DNA of 23,802 nt from Candidatus Gastranaerophilales bacterium (GTDB taxonomy: Bacteria > Cyanobacteriota > Vampirovibrionia > Gastranaerophilales > Gastranaerophilaceae): assembly GCA_944325615.1 (NCBI GenBank), contig CALVAU010000031.1:1-23802 (forward strand). The letters are read 5' to 3'. How positions within the stretch are numbered: the stretch's first letter is position 1; every line of letters begins with the position of its first letter. The translations under genes and the position numbers were made by a program. This document shows, piece by piece, positions 17,567-23,802 of this stretch. The notes beneath the pieces were generated by a model, which saw only the letters and a list, made by a program, of their open reading frames with translations, did not search any database and was not told the DNA's origin.

Positions 17567-18424
17567 TTATTGGAAGTTATTTGTGATAGTGTGGATATAT
17601 TCTAAAATTTTATCAAAATATTTTAAATTAACATTTCCATCTAATACAAAATCTGCAGAACAACGACCGGGTTGAACATACTTTATACCTGCTTCAAGAA
17701 TATAATCCCATTGTTTTTGAGCATTTTCTTCGTTCTGATTTCTTTCTTCTATAGCTCTTTTCATGAAGCGTTTTCTTCGAATTTCATCGGTTGTTTCAAT
17801 ATAAATTTTTAAATCGAAGACATCTTGCACTTCTTTGTACATAGTCGCAATACCTTCTACAACTATCAATTTATCTGAACTTACGACAATAGACTCGGGA
17901 ATAGATACTCCAGTACCGTTTGGAACATATCTTGGAGCTTTAATATTATATCCTTCAGATAACTTGAGAAGGTCTTTTCTTAGCAAATCCAACTGGAAAT
18001 TTGCCGGAGAATCTATGTCATAACCGTTATCTCGAAGATTGTCAAAATTTCCATATTTTTTAATAAGCTCTGATATATCGTTAAAATAATTATCTGTACT
18101 CAGAACTGATACAGGCATTGCTAACTGTTCAATAAGATTTTTTAATTCTCGACAAATAGTTGACTTGCCTGAAGCTGATTCACCTGTAATACCTATCAAT
18201 ATTCGCTTATGCGGATTGGTAATTAATCTTTTGGTAAAACGCTGTATAAAGAAAGGATTTATTTCCTTAAAAATCGGGGCCTCACAACGTTTGTCATAAG
18301 CTATAATTTGCTTGAACTTTGTCTGTAAATAGAATGCTAGAAGTTCACGTCCTGTTCTTGAATTGAAATCAGGTTTTAAAATTTTATCGTTTGAATTTAA
18401 TTCTTTATCAATGAGTAACTGCAT
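17567..18424 (-). CDS. Uridine kinase / phosphoribulokinase-family P-loop kinase
   Basis: A 285-residue cytoplasmic kinase. Seen: an N-terminal extension of about 70 residues with no recognised motif; Walker A GESASGKS (81-88, Lys87); STDNYF after the second strand, the conserved Asp-Tyr/Phe of uridine kinases (uDxYY); NFDNLRDNGYDIDSPANFQ and APRYVPNGTG, which match the substrate-binding part of the family (DHP...FD, Y...); LIVVEGIATMY (the vvEGi motif); and RRKRFMKRAIEERN, the lid with RD-like arginines. Uridine kinases phosphorylate uridine/cytidine in pyrimidine salvage; the extension and small differences mean another nucleoside or sugar is possible. A TTG at 18436 would add 4 residues but has no ribosome site; the ATG at 18424 has TTGGAA 7 bases upstream and is preferred. 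Confidence 0.8.
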   Translation of the reverse strand: MQLLIDKELNSNDKILKPDFNSRTGRELLAFYLQTKFKQIIAYDKRCEAPIFKEINPFFIQRFTKRLITNPHKRILIGITGESASGKSTICRELKNLIEQLAMPVSVLSTDNYFNDISELIKKYGNFDNLRDNGYDIDSPANFQLDLLRKDLLKLSEGYNIKAPRYVPNGTGVSIPESIVVSSDKLIVVEGIATMYKEVQDVFDLKIYIETTDEIRRKRFMKRAIEERNQNEENAQKQWDYILEAGIKYVQPGRCSADFVLDGNVNLKYFDKILEYIHTITNNFQ

Positions 18425-18465
18425 ATAAAATTCCAATGAAAATAATATGCCATATATAATAACTG

Positions 18466-18504
18466 AGAAAATTATTTTTTGCTAGTCTGATAGAAAATTA
18501 TTTT
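18466..18504. repeat. 13-base direct repeat in the spacer upstream of the kinase gene
   Basis: AGAAAATTATTTT occurs at 18466-18478 and 18492-18504, 26 bases apart, and each copy is itself nearly palindromic. It could be a pair of binding sites about 2.5 helical turns apart, but in such AT-rich sequence chance is a serious alternative. Confidence 0.35.
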
Positions 18505-18574
18505 ACATAAATTCTAAATATCTATATATTATATATAAAAAGATATATTTTATTTAATAAATCATAACAATTAT

Positions 18575-18603
18575 TTGACATCAAAATATCATTATCATAC
18601 TCT
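18575..18603 (+). promoter_or_regulatory. Candidate promoter for the 18777-22605 gene cluster
   Basis: A consensus TTGACA (18575-18580) is followed after 17 bases by TACTCT (18598-18603), a weak -10. A start near 18610 would place the folded element at 18620-18731 in the 5' leader of the downstream gene. Confidence 0.4.
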
Positions 18604-18619
18604 TGAAAATAAGAGGAAA

Positions 18620-18731
18620 TGGAGTGAGGATCTCCAGCTGTAGCCGCAGCCGTAAAAGCCGGAACACTCAGGAAAACAACTTTTTCCACGTGCTTTTTGG
18701 ATGAGTTCAAGATTTTTCTAAGTGTCCTCGC
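18620..18731 (+). other. Structured, GC-richer intergenic element (possible RNA leader or dispersed repeat)
   Basis: Most of the 352-base gap 18425-18776 is extremely AT-rich, but about 18620-18670 is visibly GC-rich and folds on paper. Seen: ACACTCAGGAAAA (18664-18676) pairs with TTTTTCTAAGTGT (18713-18725) at 12 of 13 positions; inside it AACT...CCA pairs with TGG...AGTT; GTGAGGA (18624-18630) can pair with TCCTCGC (18725-18731) in a competing long-range stem; TGGAG/CTCCA (18620-18636) forms a local hairpin. It matches no riboswitch class I know. Both strands are partly open: a plus frame without an ATG runs from 18628 to a TAA that overlaps the next start codon, so a decayed coding fragment is an alternative. 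Confidence 0.45.
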
Positions 18732-18736
18732 GTATT

Positions 18737-18754
18737 TTGGATATAAAAATCCAA
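18737..18754 (+). other. Small hairpin just upstream of a ribosome binding site
   Basis: TTGGAT (18737-18742) and ATCCAA (18749-18754) form a 6-base stem with a 6-base loop, ending 8 bases before the AAGAGGA site (18763-18769) that serves the ATG at 18777. Confidence 0.4.
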
Positions 18755-18776
18755 TAAATAACAAGAGGATTTTTTA

Positions 18777-19475
18777 ATGCAACTAGCAACAGTAGGTACA
18801 AATAACGCCAGAGTTGGCACCTGTCCGCATGGACTTCCGCTTGGAGCCTGTCCGATTTGTAACGGTATGGGGGGCGGTGGCGGAATGAGAAAAGCTGATT
18901 TTTCTGCAAAACCCGGCGAAATGAGTTGGAATGAATGTGCAGCAATAGGAGCTTTTCTAAAAGCCCAAGCTAACGCAAAAGCCCAAAGACAGCAAGACAT
19001 ACAAAACTTTGCACTACAAATGCAGAATTTCCAAACATCAATGACAAACGCAAGGGCAAGAGTTGCTGAATTAGCTCAATTTTTCAGCAATAACACTCCC
19101 GCAATCATTGCAAAACCTGCAAGTTTTATACTTAATACCATAGTCGGCGGCACAATTAATCTTGTAAAAAATCTTCCGAATGTAATTGCAAACACGCTCC
19201 AGACTATTCAGCACAAACTTGCTGATATATCAGATAAACTCACGGCAATGATGGGTGAATTAAAAGCCTCTATTGAAAAGAAAATTTCTGAAACATTCAA
19301 CGAACTAAAGAAAAAAGTAAAATCTCTATTTGCGATTTTCCAACCGCTGGATGCAGACAATGAAGATAAACAAATTGATGAAACTAAAAAAACTTTTGAA
19401 TTAAGAACTTTTATACACGACTTGTATAAAAAACTGACTGAAAACGAAAAGGATTTAGAAGATAATGAACGTTAA
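18777..19475 (+). CDS. Unrecognised protein with N-terminal Cys3His knuckle
   Basis: No named family recognised. Seen in 232 residues: an N-terminal CPHGLPLGACPIC (Cys16, His18, Cys25, Cys28), spaced like a small zinc-binding knuckle, followed by a five-glycine run (32-36); a conserved-looking PGEMSWNECAAIGAFLKAQ segment; long helices with Ala/Gln/Lys (about 60-110); a moderately hydrophobic helix (about 113-135, AIIAKPASFILNTIVGGTINLV) that may touch or cross a membrane; then amphipathic, coiled-coil-like helices (150-185) and an acidic/basic C-terminus. No signal peptide. The start has AAGAGGA 7 bases upstream. It overlaps the next gene by 11 bases, so the two are probably coupled. Zinc binding is inferred from spacing only. 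Confidence 0.82.
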   Translation: MQLATVGTNNARVGTCPHGLPLGACPICNGMGGGGGMRKADFSAKPGEMSWNECAAIGAFLKAQANAKAQRQQDIQNFALQMQNFQTSMTNARARVAELAQFFSNNTPAIIAKPASFILNTIVGGTINLVKNLPNVIANTLQTIQHKLADISDKLTAMMGELKASIEKKISETFNELKKKVKSLFAIFQPLDADNEDKQIDETKKTFELRTFIHDLYKKLTENEKDLEDNER

Positions 19476-20976
19476 TAACAGCACCTTTCATGATAATGAA
19501 ACTTTACGCCAGCAAAAGAACCTGACTAAAGCGCAAAAAAGAACAAACATAGACACTAAAGAAGGTGTTATTGTAAATTCTTTAATAAAAGATACTCCAA
19601 ATAACCAAGGGATTAACCTTAACGACACAATGGATACCCTTGTAATTTCACAGAATTCTCGCATGCCTGACAGGTTGTACGAAAAAGATACCAAGGGAGA
19701 AAAAAGTCTTATCCCGATAAGTACAATCGCACTAGGCGTAATGGGAACAATTGCTGGATTAACAGGACTTATAAGATATAGTTCAAAAGTAAATCTTAAT
19801 ATTGATTCACTAAAAAGAGTTCCATCAACTCTCAGAAACGTAGCTATTAATAGCGAACCGATTCAAGCATTATATAGAATTGTAGAATGCCCGAATTGGA
19901 AAACAATAACAGCAGGAACAGGAGTTTTTGCACTGACAGCCATGGCTTTTATGGGAAAAACTTTTTTTGACGGATTTAGGGATGTATGGATAAAGAAAAA
20001 AGAAGCTGATATCCAAAAAAATCTTCAAGAAAAACTTATAGATATTGAAACTCAATCTTTTGCAGGAAAGATCCAGATCACAAGGAGTATGCTTTCTCAA
20101 AAAGCTATTGAATTAAGCAAATATCTTAACTACGAAACCCCCAAAAAACAATCTGTAGAAGAAACCTTTAAAGCTCTTATGTTTAAAGGTAATAATGAAA
20201 ATGATAACGAAAAATTAAAATCTAAAAACAAAAAAAATAACAACTATAATTATATATTAATGGGACTAGCGACTTTTGCAGGAATTATCGGACTCAGTTT
20301 CTTTGCACTTAAAAATCTTACCAAAAGTAAAAGTCATATCGAAAATTTCATTACTCAAATAACTAATGAAATAAAAGATGTTGTACAGGCTGCAACCCCA
20401 GAAAACAAAGAACTAACAAAAGCAAATCTTAAAAATCTTTTCAAATCAATTGAACCGACAAAATCTCAAATGGAAGCCTGGTTAGCACCTCTTGACTGGG
20501 AAGATAAAGGGGAATTTATTCAATCGATGGTAAACCATTTTGAAAAATCCACAGTAGATGCAAACCCCAGTTGCGGCGGAGGCTCATTACCTAAAGTAAC
20601 ATTTTACTCTCACGTGGATGACTTTAGAGCATTTTTATACAACTATTTGCTCGATACGGGAAACAAACAATTTAAAGCTCTGTTTTTCGGCACAACAGGA
20701 TTGACAGCAGTAGGATACGGCGGAAAATTAGTTGGAGAAGCAGTAAAAGATGTTCAAGTCAAAAAACTCAATGCCGATACCGAAGCTGAATTACAACAAA
20801 GACTTGTATCGACAGAATTAAAAAACTTCAAATCAAAAAAAGAAGCAGCTATTCAACCTCTTATGGATGAATTTTACAAACAAGCTCGAGCTGGCAAACC
20901 AAAAGAAGAATTAAAGACAATGGCTGAAAACATTCTGTTTGAAATTAAAAACGGCCCGCCATTTGTATATTCATAA
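19465..20976 (+). CDS. Unrecognised membrane protein built from two copies of one unit
   Basis: No named family recognised. Seen in 503 residues: a polar N-terminus of about 80 residues; four hydrophobic segments at about 82-104, 147-164, 262-283 and 404-420; Lys-rich helical stretches between. The parts after segments 2 and 4 align without gaps: residues 164-191 (GK...DV..KK..AD....LQ..L) with 420-447, sharing GK, DV, KK, AD, LQ and L at the same spacing, and hydrophobic segments 1 and 3 occupy the same relative place. So the protein is an internal duplication of a two-helix unit. A Cys-Gly3 patch (NPSCGGGS, 367-374) lies in the second half. The ATG sits inside the end of the previous gene (GGATTTAGAA upstream, weak site), as expected for coupled translation. 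Confidence 0.83.
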   Translation: MNVNNSTFHDNETLRQQKNLTKAQKRTNIDTKEGVIVNSLIKDTPNNQGINLNDTMDTLVISQNSRMPDRLYEKDTKGEKSLIPISTIALGVMGTIAGLTGLIRYSSKVNLNIDSLKRVPSTLRNVAINSEPIQALYRIVECPNWKTITAGTGVFALTAMAFMGKTFFDGFRDVWIKKKEADIQKNLQEKLIDIETQSFAGKIQITRSMLSQKAIELSKYLNYETPKKQSVEETFKALMFKGNNENDNEKLKSKNKKNNNYNYILMGLATFAGIIGLSFFALKNLTKSKSHIENFITQITNEIKDVVQAATPENKELTKANLKNLFKSIEPTKSQMEAWLAPLDWEDKGEFIQSMVNHFEKSTVDANPSCGGGSLPKVTFYSHVDDFRAFLYNYLLDTGNKQFKALFFGTTGLTAVGYGGKLVGEAVKDVQVKKLNADTEAELQQRLVSTELKNFKSKKEAAIQPLMDEFYKQARAGKPKEELKTMAENILFEIKNGPPFVYS

Positions 20977-21013
20977 TATTTATTCTTAATTCATTACCAT
21001 CGGAGAAAATAAA

Positions 21014-21481
21014 ATGATTCAACCTATACTATATAATAATATATATAATAACAATAATACAAAACCCATACAAATGCCTCAAGGTAACAGAAATTACATT
21101 CTTGTAAATCCGATAAAGGTTGATTATTTTGTAAAACAAAAAGAAAATGCTCTGCCATATATCACAAATGTTCTTTCAAATTCAAGTAATGAAGCAGAAA
21201 TAACAGAAAACTTGTACATTCTTGACAGACTAATAGAAAATAAAACACCGAATATAGATAAAATGTATCCGATTCTTTCGAGATTTAACAATACAAACTC
21301 ACCGAATATTCAGACTTTTCTTGCTGGAATTTACAGAAAAATACAAACTCCTGATGCTTTCGGACCATTAATTGCTATGCTTATCAGAAATGCTATAAAT
21401 CCCCCGCAGACAAATTTTGATCCAAATGAAGAGATTGGAGGCGCAATCCTAGCCTATCTTTCAGACCGTTTTTGCAAATAA
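21014..21481 (+). CDS. Unrecognised small helical protein, 155 residues
   Basis: Not recognised. Seen: an Asn-rich N-terminus (to about residue 20), then YILVNPIKVDYF and a series of short helices (PYITNVLSNSSNEAEITENLYILDRLIENK, about 48-77, then NIDKMYPILSRF, NIQTFLAGIYRKI and AFGPLIAMLIRNAI) with the leucine/isoleucine spacing of HEAT/ARM-like helical repeats. No signal peptide or transmembrane helix. CGGAG lies 9 bases before the ATG. It follows the previous gene after 37 bases in the same direction, so probably belongs to the same transcript. Confidence 0.75.
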   Translation: MIQPILYNNIYNNNNTKPIQMPQGNRNYILVNPIKVDYFVKQKENALPYITNVLSNSSNEAEITENLYILDRLIENKTPNIDKMYPILSRFNNTNSPNIQTFLAGIYRKIQTPDAFGPLIAMLIRNAINPPQTNFDPNEEIGGAILAYLSDRFCK

Positions 21482-21603
21482 TAAAAACAACACAATGTAA
21501 CAAATTCTTAACATTAAGATTGCAAAAATTAAAGAAGAATTCCCAAAATGTCGTAAGAACATGTGTAAGTACACAAAAAGAAGAAAGGAAAGATCAGACA
21601 GTC

Positions 21604-22605
21604 ATGGGAATGGCAGCGTCACAAGCTAGATTTTTAGGTTTGACAGCCCGCAAGACTAATGTTGAGTTCGAAGGTCAACAGATCAACCAACAAAGAACTG
21701 CATTGTCTAATCAGTCTGCAAACTATTATAATGACCTGCTAGGTATGTCTGTACCTACTCCTCCTTCTGTTGACAGTTATACTCAAACTGTTTATACATT
21801 TGAAGATGGGGCTTTAACTAATGAAATTACAGCTATGATTGCTCAAGCTGACGGAACTTATACAATCAGCTATCTTTCAAAATGGCAAGATGATTATGTT
21901 CCTGTTGCAGCTTCTACTAGCGTAATCAATGTTCAAAACGGAGTATATTATGTAGGTTCAACTCCTTTGAGAATTTTAGGAACTGAAGATAATACAGTTG
22001 AAAATGATGACGAAAGAGCAGCTAGACAAGCTGAAGAACAAGCTTGGATGAAACAATTAGAAGATAAATACGGAACATCTGAATGGTATATCCGCTATGT
22101 TACTGATACAACTTCAGGTCAAGAAGTTCCTTATTTCTATAAAAAATCAGATATCGATAACAACGCTAATGTTGTTGACGAAAACGGTAACATTTTAAAT
22201 AACATTAACTGCTATACTATCGGCAGCGCAACAAAAGTTGAAGAAATAAAAGCAGTTGAAGGATGTAGAGTAGAAAGAGATACTTCTGGAAGATTTATTT
22301 CAATCCACATTCCTAACAATGACGGAACAGGTACATATACTGAATATCCTCTAACTACTAACACCGTTACAGATCAAGATGCTTACAATGATGCTATGAA
22401 TGAATATGAACATGAAAAATATTTATACGATCAAGCAATTCAAGACATCAACGCTAAAATTGAAATTGTACAAGCACAAGACAAAAACCTTGAATTGAGA
22501 TTAAAACAATTAGATACTGAACAAAACGCAATTCAAACTGAAATGGATGCTGTTGAAAAAGTTATTGAAAAGAACACAGAATCTACATTCAAAACTTTCG
22601 GCTAA
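21604..22605 (+). CDS. Unrecognised MGMAASQARF protein with C-terminal coiled coil, 333 residues
   Basis: No functional family known to me; proteins with the same N-terminus are, as I recall, common in Gastranaerophilales genomes. Seen: a helical, Gln/Asn-rich N-terminus MGMAASQARFLGLTARKTN...QQINQQR (about 1-45); a beta-rich middle (about 55-255) with repeated Thr/Tyr strands and Trp/Tyr motifs; and a long C-terminal coiled coil (about 270-325) ending STFKTFG. No signal peptide, no hydrophobic helix. Helical ends around a beta core resemble secreted filament or appendage subunits, but that is only a shape argument. Start: the frame is open back to 21472, but that would overlap the previous gene and add an unlike basic segment; AAAGGAAAG about 11 bases before the ATG at 21604 supports the shorter form (an ATG at 21610 is also possible). 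Confidence 0.8.
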   Translation: MGMAASQARFLGLTARKTNVEFEGQQINQQRTALSNQSANYYNDLLGMSVPTPPSVDSYTQTVYTFEDGALTNEITAMIAQADGTYTISYLSKWQDDYVPVAASTSVINVQNGVYYVGSTPLRILGTEDNTVENDDERAARQAEEQAWMKQLEDKYGTSEWYIRYVTDTTSGQEVPYFYKKSDIDNNANVVDENGNILNNINCYTIGSATKVEEIKAVEGCRVERDTSGRFISIHIPNNDGTGTYTEYPLTTNTVTDQDAYNDAMNEYEHEKYLYDQAIQDINAKIEIVQAQDKNLELRLKQLDTEQNAIQTEMDAVEKVIEKNTESTFKTFG

Positions 22606-22618
22606 TCCACAATAAAAT

Positions 22619-22688
22619 GAAATAATTGATAAAATTATTTCTACATAAAAATTTTCAAATAATAAATAGTTATATAATTTATTATTTG
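22619..22688 (+). other. Two AT-rich hairpins downstream of the 333-residue protein gene
   Basis: GAAATAAT (22619-22626) pairs with ATTATTTC (22634-22641). A perfect 12-base stem follows: CAAATAATAAAT (22656-22667) with ATTTATTATTTG (22677-22688), loop of 9. Neither is followed by a T run, so they are not typical terminators; they could protect the 3' end of the mRNA. Confidence 0.5.
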
Positions 22689-22769
22689 GAATAAATACGC
22701 CAAAAGGCAAAAAAGAAAGTTAATCAAAAATTTATAAACATTTCCTTTCCCTTTTTCCTATTAATTTTC

Positions 22770-22796
22770 AACGACCACAAAAGGTCGTTTTTTTTT
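22770..22796 (+). terminator. Intrinsic terminator, first copy
   Basis: AACGACC (22770-22776) pairs with GGTCGTT (22783-22789) around a 6-base loop and is followed by seven more T. Serves the plus-strand gene ending at 22605. Confidence 0.85.
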
Positions 22797-22800
22797 GACA

Positions 22801-22851
22801 AGGGAAAGCCCCCCTTCTTTTTTGATACTTAATCAAAAAAGTGGGGTCCCT
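22801..22851. repeat. Long imperfect palindrome between the two terminators
   Basis: AGGGA (22801-22805) pairs with TCCCT (22847-22851), CCCC (22811-22814) with GGGG (22843-22846) and CTTTTTTGAT (22817-22826) with ATCAAAAAAG (22832-22841), closing a 5-base loop. It looks like a REP-type or miniature mobile sequence. Confidence 0.75.
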
Positions 22852-22871
22852 CCTTTTTCCTATTAATTTTC

Positions 22872-22899
22872 AACGACCGCAATTGGTCGTTTTTTTTTT
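22872..22899 (+). terminator. Intrinsic terminator, second copy
   Basis: AACGACC (22872-22878) pairs with GGTCGTT (22885-22891), followed by eight more T. Stem identical to the first copy; only the loop differs. Confidence 0.85.
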
Positions 22900-22937
22900 G
22901 GCTAATGAAAAGCCACTAAAAGACAAGTCCTTTAATT

Positions 22938-22966
22938 TTTACCGTCTGATTGTTTTATGCTATAAT
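22938..22966 (+). promoter_or_regulatory. Promoter of the polyprenyl synthase gene, predicting a leaderless mRNA
   Basis: TTTACC (22938-22943), a 17-base spacer and a perfect TATAAT (22961-22966) preceded by TGC (extended -10). The usual start 6-7 bases downstream falls at about 22973, the A of the ATG, so the mRNA would have no 5' leader. Confidence 0.65.
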
Positions 22967-22972
22967 TTAATT

Positions 22973-23802
22973 ATGACTTTTAGCGAAAAATACAATAATA
23001 TATACAATCTTGTCGCAACTGATATCAAAAAACTTGAAGATGAAATGATATCAGAAATTTATCTTTCACCTTTTATTGATAATGTTTTAAAAGATTTTTT
23101 GACAAGAAAAACAAAAAGAATTCGTCCTCTTTTATCTTTTCTATACCTGAAAGCTTCGAATAAAGAAATCGATGAAAAACAATATTCCTTTCAAACGGTT
23201 ATTGAAATTATTCATAACGCATCATTAATTCATGATGATGTAATTGATGAATGCGATACAAGACGCGGCGAAAAATCTCTAAACACTCAATTCAATAACA
23301 AAACCGCAATCCTTGCAGGAGATTATCTGCTGTCAAATGCACTCAATAAATTAAACAAGCTCAACAAACCGCGAATTATCACAATGTGCGCGGATACTCT
23401 CGGAAATATGTGTCAAGGAGAGGTTAATCAATATTTTAACAAATTCAAATACACAACAATTGATGAGTATATCTTAAAAACAGAGCAAAAAACAGCCAAA
23501 CTTTTTCAAACGGCTCTCACTGGCTCTATGCTTCTTGCAAATGAAAATAATTTAGATATTGTGACTGAATTTGCGCGCAGCTTTGGTATAGCGTTCCAAA
23601 TCCGCGATGATATTTTGAATATCCTGCAAAATTCGGATTTAAAACCATCTCAAAATGATATTGAAAACGGAATATACAATGCCCCTGTAATATTTGCTCA
23701 AAACACCTATGACCTTACTGTGGGGATTGAAAAATCAAAATCTTTGTTAAATAATTATATAGTCAAAGCAAAAGAGCTTCTTACAAACTTAGAAGAGAAT
23801 CA
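22973..23802 (+). CDS. Polyprenyl diphosphate synthase, 5' part (runs off the right edge)
   Basis: Condenses isopentenyl diphosphate with allylic diphosphates to make the long prenyl chain of quinones or related lipids; cytoplasmic or membrane-associated. The first 276 codons are present out of a usual 320 or so. Seen: KRIRPLLSF (about 48-56), the start of the conserved core; first aspartate-rich motif HDDVIDECDTRRG (DDxxD plus RRG, about 86-98); ILAGDYLL; GNMCQGE; KTAKLF; and the second motif QIRDDILN, where the fifth position is Asn, not Asp. NDIENGIYNAPVIFA replaces the usual DLxxGKxTLP. The residues after the motif suggest a medium or long-chain enzyme, but chain length cannot be fixed. 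No ribosome site precedes the ATG; the distance to the KRIRP core fits this start, and the promoter predicts leaderless translation. Confidence 0.9.
   Translation, partial: MTFSEKYNNIYNLVATDIKKLEDEMISEIYLSPFIDNVLKDFLTRKTKRIRPLLSFLYLKASNKEIDEKQYSFQTVIEIIHNASLIHDDVIDECDTRRGEKSLNTQFNNKTAILAGDYLLSNALNKLNKLNKPRIITMCADTLGNMCQGEVNQYFNKFKYTTIDEYILKTEQKTAKLFQTALTGSMLLANENNLDIVTEFARSFGIAFQIRDDILNILQNSDLKPSQNDIENGIYNAPVIFAQNTYDLTVGIEKSKSLLNNYIVKAKELLTNLEEN

Larger units (their letters stand above)
22751..22899. repeat. Direct repeat, period 102 bases, each copy carrying a terminator
   Basis: About 46 bases at 22751-22796 recur at 22853-22899 with three substitutions, all in the terminator loop region (CCACAAAAGG against CCGCAATTGG), and one extra T. 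The 56 bases between them form a separate hairpin. The arrangement suggests a recent duplication of a terminator or an insertion between the copies. Confidence 0.9.

Noticed and set aside
18425..18436. TTG start of the kinase
   Set aside because: No ribosome site; the ATG 12 bases downstream has one.
18560..18600. Fur-like box (ATTATCAT region)
   Set aside because: Only one weak half-like match in AT-rich sequence; no iron genes nearby.
18620..18731. Known riboswitch (cobalamin, TPP, SAM, c-di-GMP, ydaO, fluoride, preQ1, guanidine)
   Set aside because: None of the conserved core sequences of these classes could be found.
18522..18764. Minus-strand 80-residue frame (VFLSVPAFTAAATAGDPHS segment) across the folded element
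   Set aside because: No ribosome site or promoter and a frame created by the GC-rich element; kept only as a reason to test the element as a dispersed repeat or gene remnant.
21472..21603. Upstream in-frame start for the MGMAASQARF protein
   Set aside because: Overlaps the preceding gene, adds a basic segment unlike the rest, and the better ribosome site serves the ATG at 21604.
1..23802. CRISPR arrays, tRNA/rRNA genes, transposases
   Set aside because: No regularly spaced repeats with unique spacers, no T-loop/cloverleaf candidates that held up, and no transposase-like frames were seen.

Overview
The window is an AT-rich stretch of a bacterial chromosome with a double-membrane envelope: it carries an outer-membrane secretin, a large exported adhesin of the two-partner-secretion type and a polysaccharide flippase. 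The gene content, and the look of several proteins with no named family (notably the 333-residue protein at 21604-22605 beginning MGMAASQARF), suggest a gut non-photosynthetic cyanobacterial relative (Melainabacteria / Vampirovibrionia, Gastranaerophilales-like). That placement is inference from memory of such proteins, not from a search.

Layout. 1-500 (minus): 5' part of fabI, an essential fatty-acid synthesis enzyme, cut by the window edge. 690-2675 (plus): a 661-residue coiled-coil protein with a long Ala/Gly-rich hydrophobic core, of unknown function, closed by a bidirectional terminator shared with the facing gene. 2724-7076 (minus): a 1450-residue filamentous-haemagglutinin-like adhesin with signal peptide, haemagglutination-type N-terminus, a long Asn/Gly-rich beta-solenoid, a tandem poly-Asp linker and, unexpectedly, a C-terminal PilZ (c-di-GMP receptor) domain. 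7298-8749 (minus): MOP-family polysaccharide flippase. 8835-9134: doubtful small ORF. 9150-10460 (minus): rimO.

10556-17370 (minus): a compact operon read from right to left, PilP/GspC-like lipoprotein, PilQ/GspD-like secretin, PilB/GspE ATPase, PilC/GspF platform protein, then an SDR oxidoreductase whose start codon overlaps the stop of the platform gene. This is the core of a type IV pilus or type II secretion machine; pilins and PilM/N/O-like proteins are not in the window. 17567-18424 (minus): a uridine-kinase-family P-loop kinase.

18425-22605 (plus): an unusually structured, GC-richer intergenic element, then four genes of no recognised family: a protein with an N-terminal Cys3His knuckle, an overlapping membrane protein made of two copies of one unit, a small helical protein, and the MGMAASQARF protein. 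22606-22972 is a noncoding block with five successive hairpins, including two near-identical terminators in a 102-base direct repeat. 22973 to the end (plus): a polyprenyl diphosphate synthase, probably translated from a leaderless mRNA and cut by the window edge.

The most interesting signals are the PilZ domain on an exported adhesin, the folded intergenic element with the unrecognised gene cluster behind it, and the translocator-like 661-residue protein. How they might work together (surface adhesin, pilus/secretion machine and a second-messenger receptor in one neighbourhood) is inference.
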